Shown: positions 15,601-20,605 of the stretch, piece after piece
How the letters are laid out: every line of letters starts with the position of its first letter
Position numbering within the stretch: position 1 is the first letter of the stretch
From: a virus
Strand: one strand, 5' to 3'
DNA: 20,605 nucleotides
IMG/VR virus record: IMGVR_UViG_3300048883_000120
Span: 1 to 20,605 of that record
The notes under the pieces: generated by a model
What the model saw: only the letters and a program-made list of their open reading frames with translations
Database searches by the model: none
Told to the model about the DNA's origin: nothing
Translations under genes and position numbers: made by a program

Positions 15601-18586
15601 TATCTTTCCACTCATCAGAACTTGGTGATAACTCTAAAGAACCTTCCCAGTTAAATACATCATATGGGTTAACATTAATTGCAGAAGACGCAAGATGTTG
15701 ATCTTTAAATTCTACAATGCTATATGGTAATGTGACTAAAGAAGAACCCACATTCTTTTGAGCTATATTACTTGTGTTCCCACTATATGCAGATGGATCC
15801 CACTGTAGATTGACATTCTTCTGAACAAATTTAGGTCGAATCTCTTGTCTACGTTTATCAATACCCATTTTGAATTCAGGTGTAGTTAAATTCGCCATCA
15901 GCAGATCTGAGAATCCATCAGCAAGAAACCCTAGTTTGAATTTATCAAATCCATTTCGATCTTTAATGTCCCTCGAATTGGTTTCAAGTTCTAGTAATGA
16001 TAATGTAGCATTTCTCTCAAGTTTATTAATTCTCTTATCAAGGGTACCAATATCTTTCATCGTATATCTACGGTTATTGATATACTTTGCTCTAACATCG
16101 GAGGCATTATGAGTATATGCGGGAATATATATATCATAAAGATGCATTGTATCCGCAGGTGTTGGTGCAGATGGTGCCTCTAGTGAAGGAATTCCTTCTA
16201 CTACAGTAAAATTGCCCTGAACATCTAAGACAATCTTATCTGTTCTTGGTAGATAGTACGAAAATGAAGTAGTGAACAACGTGTGTGGTGTAGGACAACG
16301 TTGTGTGTTCTGAATATCCTTATTGTGTGGATGGTATGGTCTAAAGTCAATGCAGTTAGATAGACGTATTCCATTATACTCTCGATTACCAAACTCAGAG
16401 TCTGGGTACGAATCCGCAGTAAAGAAATCACCATTCCCTGACCATTCATAGTATGTGTACGATATCTCGAGTGTACCTACGAAATCGAATGGACTCTTCT
16501 TGATTATACGAGAATTAGTGTAAAAATTGTCTCTTTGTCCGTCATCTAATCTAAAATGTGCAGTTATATCAGTCCCTGTATCTTTCTCAATAATAGAATT
16601 GATTGCAATAATATCAGGTTTACCCAAGATGATAGTTTTCTTCGACTTATCAGCCGTAGAAATCGTAATTGTTTCTGGTGAAGAACTTAGGGTCTGTCGC
16701 AATGACTTCTTTCTTGGTTCCAAGGTCTGCCCAGTTTTAGATGCTTTGTTAACTTTGGCGTATAAGTAAAATTTATGACTACTACTAAGAGTACCACCCG
16801 TTTTTACCTTGATAGTATCGACCCCTTCAGTGATCAAGCTGGTGACCGTCAGGAGATCATCGGTGGTACTATTGAGTAAGTATACCGAATCTTCGGAGTT
16901 GTCTTGAAATGCGTATGACGTAGTAAAAGTAGCCGTATTCTCACTGACACTATTCGAGAGTATATATTCGGATACATTATAATCAAAGTCGAATTGATCA
17001 CCTGACTTATGATCGTAAATTGCTTCGTGAGGAAGTGTATATAATAGAGTGTTACTTTTAGTCATTTTTGGTGATGGACTACCAGTTTCATCATCAAAGA
17101 ATCCTACAAACCCATTACCCTTTATGCAAGTAACCTCACCAAAACCATCCCAATCAACATCATAGATATAGAATCTCGCCATTTCAGCGTTTACTTTTTC
17201 GACATAACGAACCCTTACTGACCCCAACCGGTGGGCATCATTGGTGTTGTTTTTGTCTGCATATAGATACAGTTTATGTTCACCAGAGGTATCAGGGAAG
17301 CCTTTACTACCAGTACCAGTCATATTAACAGTAATAAAGTTACCCAGTTCCAATCTGGATTGATGACCTTCAAAATGCTCTGAGTGAATTTTGTCTTTGA
17401 CAAGTACACCCTCTTTATCTCTTGACCTATTTAAGGTAATATGGGAAGGAGCCGATTTCTCTATATGATGACCCTTTATTGATGCAGATCCACCAGATAA
17501 TGTTGCAGTGAATTTGGTTTCATCATATGGATTAACAAGACCAGTTTCAAGGTCGTAATTAGGTATATGTTTTGATGTAGACATCGTAAAAGGTCTTATC
17601 GAATACGAACCCGACTCATTAAACGACTGTTTAGCAAGTGCTTCACCCAGAACGCTATAATCTGCACTTCTAGTTTCTTTGACTACTTCACCACGAACAA
17701 CCCTTGATAGTAACACAAAGTCGGATGTAGAAGTGGTCTTAGTAACTTTAGAAGATTGTTTGTGAAGTTTAGTTTTAATTTGATATCTATGGGCGCCTGG
17801 CGCTGCATAGTTATACGTACCGAGTGCATTATCATTTAATGATACATCATCAGTTGATGTTGAGATAGATTCGTCAATTAAAAGACCAATGTCCGCAGTA
17901 GGTGTTTGAGAGTATTTGTCTAATATCACATAGTCTCTTTTAACGATGACCATATAACCTTTAAGAAAATAGATACCATCGTCAAGGAACCCGATAGACC
18001 CCTTACCAATTACAGGAATATCTCTATCATTGTTTGACACATCATTCTGGGTAGAGACAACCATAGTACCGGTGACACCATCGATGGCACCTTTAATATC
18101 ACGAAGAAATTGTCCTTCCCTGAAACGAGTAATAGACTCACCACCACCTGTGGTTGGTGTATCTGAAGAGATGTACTCAAGATAGATAGTATCTGTTTCA
18201 GTCGGATATTTTGCTTTAGATATTGCTACAACTTTTGCTTTGAGTTCTGAAGATGCTTCATCACCTGAAGTTGCTATCAATTGAACACCTATAAGATCTT
18301 CAGAAACTTCTAATGATGAAGCATCCGAATTGATCTTGATATAATCAACATTAGTTGATATAACGCAATGGCCGGGCAGTACTAAACTACCTTCTTTAAA
18401 GAAATGTTTAGATAGTGAGGTGACTTGATTCTGAAGAATTGATTGAATCTGAGTCAACTCTCTCGCCTGAACTGCATGTCCAGGCCTGAATAGTATTTGA
18501 TGATATTTCTCTTTAGGTGTTAATCCATCAGAGGTTTTAATATTATAATCATCATAATACGGTTTTGTGTTTAAATTAACGGCCAT
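12662..18586 (-). CDS. Giant virion structural protein with DUF4815-type N-terminus (1974 aa)
   Basis: ATG 18586 has a good ribosome binding site (AAGGA, 18596-18600, 9-nt spacing) and lies 15 nt after gp8. Residues 8-72 match the N-terminal signature of phage DUF4815 proteins: PYYDDYN, then FRPGHAVQARELTQIQSILQ, then HFFKEGSLVLPG. Residues about 1345-1560 carry the equally typical block WWDPLAQSFLID...CPYGLSITSIDVYFKSK...PVTMQLRE...GVEYCFVLLANS...FKSQNSSTWTADQN. Near 1770-1800 is FILEAEMSSLNDMISPIIDTDRLS, and the C-terminus is KAKVPRCKNLRAIATYG. These proteins are baseplate-proximal tail components; no biochemical activity is known to me. Position after gp8 is where T4 has genes 9 and 10, so it may join fibres to the wedge. 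It is long for the family as I know it. No signal peptide or catalytic motif is visible. Confidence 0.85.
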   Translation of the reverse strand: MAVNLNTKPYYDDYNIKTSDGLTPKEKYHQILFRPGHAVQARELTQIQSILQNQVTSLSKHFFKEGSLVLPGHCVISTNVDYIKINSDASSLEVSEDLIGVQLIATSGDEASSELKAKVVAISKAKYPTETDTIYLEYISSDTPTTGGGESITRFREGQFLRDIKGAIDGVTGTMVVSTQNDVSNNDRDIPVIGKGSIGFLDDGIYFLKGYMVIVKRDYVILDKYSQTPTADIGLLIDESISTSTDDVSLNDNALGTYNYAAPGAHRYQIKTKLHKQSSKVTKTTSTSDFVLLSRVVRGEVVKETRSADYSVLGEALAKQSFNESGSYSIRPFTMSTSKHIPNYDLETGLVNPYDETKFTATLSGGSASIKGHHIEKSAPSHITLNRSRDKEGVLVKDKIHSEHFEGHQSRLELGNFITVNMTGTGSKGFPDTSGEHKLYLYADKNNTNDAHRLGSVRVRYVEKVNAEMARFYIYDVDWDGFGEVTCIKGNGFVGFFDDETGSPSPKMTKSNTLLYTLPHEAIYDHKSGDQFDFDYNVSEYILSNSVSENTATFTTSYAFQDNSEDSVYLLNSTTDDLLTVTSLITEGVDTIKVKTGGTLSSSHKFYLYAKVNKASKTGQTLEPRKKSLRQTLSSSPETITISTADKSKKTIILGKPDIIAINSIIEKDTGTDITAHFRLDDGQRDNFYTNSRIIKKSPFDFVGTLEISYTYYEWSGNGDFFTADSYPDSEFGNREYNGIRLSNCIDFRPYHPHNKDIQNTQRCPTPHTLFTTSFSYYLPRTDKIVLDVQGNFTVVEGIPSLEAPSAPTPADTMHLYDIYIPAYTHNASDVRAKYINNRRYTMKDIGTLDKRINKLERNATLSLLELETNSRDIKDRNGFDKFKLGFLADGFSDLLMANLTTPEFKMGIDKRRQEIRPKFVQKNVNLQWDPSAYSGNTSNIAQKNVGSSLVTLPYSIVEFKDQHLASSAINVNPYDVFNWEGSLELSPSSDEWKDTDRMPDLIVGNDGIYDAMMGIIDATDILGTEYQSWTVKSSTQSSKWIKTVNTLGHARGGGGKASDRYTLATTTTGVKERYGIETFVEDYTYEDDFGDRVVDIRFAPYMRSRPISFKVSGLKPNTRVYANFDGIDVSTYCRQEHRYQDYSDTMAEIEKCAIENWGVDRYSTGRNFYSEVSKANSFTGDIFNSNGLKYDFTHWTESAKQWKDVEGVNMHPQLPTPLITDAKGSLVGSFFVPNTNPALGKAAERWLYKDGDGVWGNITKDMDYDEFPDSFTTEALDFKGGSRLFRVSDNPNHNRDIETTTAESLYQSTGIIQTVQGTIYSTKLPMVTTNVVSEEKNFTTTVKTKSYVKWWDPLAQSFLIDPVECPYGLSITSIDVYFKSKPNEVYMADDDSILSDIIGAPVTMQLREMQNGIPSNIILPGSTVTIAASEVHVSPNQQVTSLKTPFDFAAPVYLQAGVEYCFVLLANSTDYNVWAAEMNKTDIETGVTINKQPYLGVLFKSQNSSTWTADQNTDLKFTINRAKFDNDVNKVAIFTPPSAIGKWKSKYKLDTGDHGITTNPWFSADTGSQIVQLKTNALTFTKNSSVVRVQHKNHGFISGGSENAGNPSVVAFAMNERHGSTGNLDEVEYHGVKLSKFSNTGEIDMSTTGKTLGDILSFEVSNIEEDSYDITLKNGVKATSSGRAGLAGSRVLQYVDYSLFSIFAQHLNFVGTDIKWSARLMYGNTTRQYNDTVPFLGLSDKREIKIGQDTALNKSASIRWHSQDFILEAEMSSLNDMISPIIDTDRLSILCVQNKINSPVEKSGEYPLDGTNEMNLFFEEDSIVPDENDVGSVECKHVTKNIQLEEPANSLNIYLDIHQPVGAKVEIFYKVGVDIDAISDKAWSHLAPALPAWHGIHDKVENTDVVSTNDPEEFVEYEYFIDSDTTNFDGTVNDNILGDFSVYAVKIVFTSTNKAKVPRCKNLRAIATYGLTD

Positions 18587-18601
18587 TACTTTTTATCCTT
18601 A

Positions 18602-20149
18602 TTATAATTCAATAACTAACTTAATAGTTTCTATTTGATCAGATTGTCTATAAGTGACACCTCTATTCTCAAGGAATACTATTTCCCCAGTATATGGTGC
18701 TATTTTCTTATCAGCACTTACATTTGCTTCTTCGTCTGGAATCAGTAGTACACCGGTCACATCATCACTTTCTAAAGATTTAAATGTATCCCCGTGAGCA
18801 AGAGTACCGTAACCGGTCTCGTCATCTTGATGATAACGAAGAAGTGATCTTTCGGAGTCTACAGTTGAATGCCAATAATCATCGCACTTAATTCTTGTTT
18901 TCTCTCCATCAGTCGAGTCCATGATTTTTAAAATCTTTCCTGGCTGAAAAGCAGACCTATCAGCAGATTGCGGAGGAATAGATATTAGAGAGAGTGCGTC
19001 ATAGATTGCTCCAGAAGCAAGATCCTCACTCATTAGAGAAGGATTTCTAATAATACCAATTCTACGGTAACCCATACTACCACCAGCTGCGGTTCCTACT
19101 GAAAAGAAACGACCTTTTATAGTATCTTTAATTGCTTGATCACCAGTACCGACAGACGAACCTTCCGAGTATACTAACTTCATATTCACACCAATATAAT
19201 GGGCGCGAAGATCACGAATTGCTGAATATCCATACCCCTTATCAGGTGAAATCACACATCTAAATTGAGATGCGCGAAGAATATTATCAGGTTTTGGCGA
19301 TACTGTAGTGAACTTAACGGTACCGTTAGAGTAACCAATACCAGCATTCTCAATAGAAAGTGAATGAACTTGACCATTACCATCAATGGTTAAAACTTTA
19401 CCATAACAAGTGTTTATATTCCCATGCGATCTGTCTCGTCCTGAGTTATCATCAACGTACCATTCTTCCCCTACGACATATGTTTTATCAAGAGATGCAT
19501 CTGTGATTACCACATTATAAATGGCACCGGCACGATCAATTGCTTGCAGAGATGTAGCATATTGATCATCACCCGAGAGATCAATATCCGGAACAGTCAC
19601 GGGCATATATGCGGTTGTTAGGAATTTAGATTGTAGAACTGTCTGCATAGTATATAAGTATTTCCATACATACCCATCAGAAGTTGAATTTCTCACACCA
19701 TTCGAATCGGGAATTGAAGAAGGATTGACAGTTGAACCAGCTGGGCCAGAACGAAGGCATAAGAACACTTTGAAATCCGGTGTCATTGCATAATATTTTG
19801 TCAAAATGGATGAACCAACTTCATCTGCGTTCTCAAGGTTGGCATCTGCATCATCATACGAATCATATATCGCACCATTCAACCAATCAATTCGTGGGAC
19901 AACATATTCTACATCTGCAGCTGTCATCTTCTTTAATTGCATCATATCAGACCAAGGTTTGGTATGAGTATAATGTTGGTTGTCTGTGGATGTGTTCAAT
20001 AAATCCGGAACCATTTTACCTTCGGTGTCTACCGGCCAATCATCAGATCTACCGATGAATAGGTAATAGTTAGAGATATCATTTCTGAGATCAACTAATA
20101 ATTGATCCGCAATATTTGATCTAAATTGACTTGTTATTATAGCTGCCAT
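18602..20149 (-). CDS. gp8: Baseplate wedge subunit gp8-like protein (515 aa)
   Basis: Matches T4 gp8 by eye in order: IITSQFR and NYYLFIGRSDDWP (residues 4-39), KPWSDMMQLKKM...VPRIDW (64-89), SDGYVWKYLYTM (157-168), GYRRIGIIRNP (360-370), and C-terminal GEIVFLENRG...DQIETIKL (488-511). gp8 is a wedge component that bridges other wedge proteins in the T4 baseplate. The protein is about 180 residues longer than T4 gp8 (334 aa). The extra sequence lies mainly between 170 and 360, including ENAGIGYSNG and an SPDKGYGYSAIRDLRAHYIG segment typical of the marine phage versions, and between 370 and 487. ATG 20149 has only a weak ribosome binding site (CGGA) but lies 39 nt downstream of a late promoter octamer. 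It is followed by the giant DUF4815 gene, probably on the same transcript. Confidence 0.92.
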   Translation of the reverse strand: MAAIITSQFRSNIADQLLVDLRNDISNYYLFIGRSDDWPVDTEGKMVPDLLNTSTDNQHYTHTKPWSDMMQLKKMTAADVEYVVPRIDWLNGAIYDSYDDADANLENADEVGSSILTKYYAMTPDFKVFLCLRSGPAGSTVNPSSIPDSNGVRNSTSDGYVWKYLYTMQTVLQSKFLTTAYMPVTVPDIDLSGDDQYATSLQAIDRAGAIYNVVITDASLDKTYVVGEEWYVDDNSGRDRSHGNINTCYGKVLTIDGNGQVHSLSIENAGIGYSNGTVKFTTVSPKPDNILRASQFRCVISPDKGYGYSAIRDLRAHYIGVNMKLVYSEGSSVGTGDQAIKDTIKGRFFSVGTAAGGSMGYRRIGIIRNPSLMSEDLASGAIYDALSLISIPPQSADRSAFQPGKILKIMDSTDGEKTRIKCDDYWHSTVDSERSLLRYHQDDETGYGTLAHGDTFKSLESDDVTGVLLIPDEEANVSADKKIAPYTGEIVFLENRGVTYRQSDQIETIKLVIEL

Positions 20150-20173
20150 TGTTTTATCCGTATATGTTTAGTT

Positions 20174-20605
20174 TTACTTGTTGTATATATTTATATAGAA
20201 ATCTTTAGGAATTTGGTAAACCCAGTTTCTTTTATCTGCAGATGCTACATTAGTTAGTGGTATTTCATCAAAACTATTTGTCCCTTTATCATCATCAAAT
20301 CTTCTTTGATTGGTAAAAAGAATATCCACCTCTTGATACTTAGTGACTAATATCAATTTATCGGTGGTCTGGTTCATAATGTTGTTGAGCGTGACTACCT
20401 TAATGTGGGTGTCCGTTGAAGTCAATATATACTCATTATCATTTAATGTTCTATTAATGCCATCAGATGTCTCTATTCTAACCAGAGTATCATCTGTTGG
20501 GTCGTATCCGTCTATCTCTGAAATACTATAATTATATATAGTTTTTCCAGTAGTACTTACTTCAGATCCACTACTGTAATTATTCTTATATATACGATTC
20601 GAATG
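20174..20605 (-). CDS. C-terminal part of an unidentified, probably baseplate, protein
   Basis: The frame is open from the right edge (20605) to TAA at 20174, giving 143 residues of a C-terminus; its start lies outside the window. The first in-frame TTG (20425) is not a credible start, because the reading frame upstream of it is protein-like (NYSISEIDGYDPTDDTLVRI). The sequence is mixed alpha/beta, polar and ends in basic and aromatic residues (KDFYINIYNK). I do not recognise a domain. In T4 the gene before 8 is 7, a large wedge protein, so a gp7 counterpart is the positional guess. The last codons overlap the late promoter for gp8. Confidence 0.65.
   Translation of the reverse strand, partial: HSNRIYKNNYSSGSEVSTTGKTIYNYSISEIDGYDPTDDTLVRIETSDGINRTLNDNEYILTSTDTHIKVVTLNNIMNQTTDKLILVTKYQEVDILFTNQRRFDDDKGTNSFDEIPLTNVASADKRNWVYQIPKDFYINIYNK
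20188..20195 (-). promoter_or_regulatory. T4-type late promoter for gp8
   Basis: Exact TATAAATA on the minus strand, 39 nt before the gp8 ATG. It overlaps the last codons of the upstream gene. It would drive gp8 and the DUF4815 giant gene, between which no further octamer is seen. Confidence 0.65.

Noticed and set aside
20174-20425. Treating the right-hand gene as an 83-residue gene starting at TTG 20425
   Set aside because: The frame stays open to the window edge with protein-like sequence, so it is the C-terminus of a longer gene.

Overview
The window is a virion-structure block from a tailed phage of the T4-like (myovirus) type, most plausibly a marine relative of the cyanophage and pelagiphage T4-like viruses. 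It is AT-rich and tightly packed, and every gene I can support lies on the minus strand. The anchor is the gene at 18602-20149. Its protein aligns by eye, block after block, with T4 baseplate wedge protein gp8: the FIGRSDDW, VWKYLY, GYRRIGIIRNP and ENR...DQIETI blocks. Four exact T4-type late promoter octamers (TATAAATA on the minus strand) occur, all at or just ahead of gene starts, and none occurs on the plus strand. Host identity cannot be read from the sequence.

Layout in the direction of transcription (right to left): the C-terminal end of an unidentified protein in the position T4 gene 7 would hold (20174-20605); gp8-like baseplate wedge protein (18602-20149); a 1974-residue virion protein with a DUF4815-type N-terminus (12662-18586); an 83-residue coiled-coil protein (12403-12654) whose coding sequence contains a perfect 15-bp hairpin and a late promoter motif; an 1898-residue, highly repetitive tail-fibre-like protein (6706-12402); an unknown 184-residue protein (6125-6679); a 2OG-Fe(II) oxygenase (5610-6146); a second, degenerate double-stranded beta-helix protein of the same kind (5122-5613); two small beta-rich virion proteins (4730-5077 and 4518-4733); a 604-residue fibre protein with eleven 12-residue repeats (2635-4449); and, after a strong intrinsic terminator directly followed by a late promoter, a large fibre gene that runs off the left edge (1-2490, at least 830 residues).

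The genes read as one programme: build the baseplate wedge, then the adhesion apparatus. Three separate fibre-like proteins share short repeat cassettes (notably NTIS.TN.NG..L.PNGTG.V). Wedged between two of them is a translationally coupled pair of putative dioxygenase-fold proteins. The pair is the best candidate here for an uncharacterised system, perhaps hydroxylation of fibre or host-surface residues. That function is inference; the motifs and gene coupling are seen directly.

There is no non-coding stretch longer than about 150 bases. I saw no tRNA, CRISPR array, insertion sequence or integrase.
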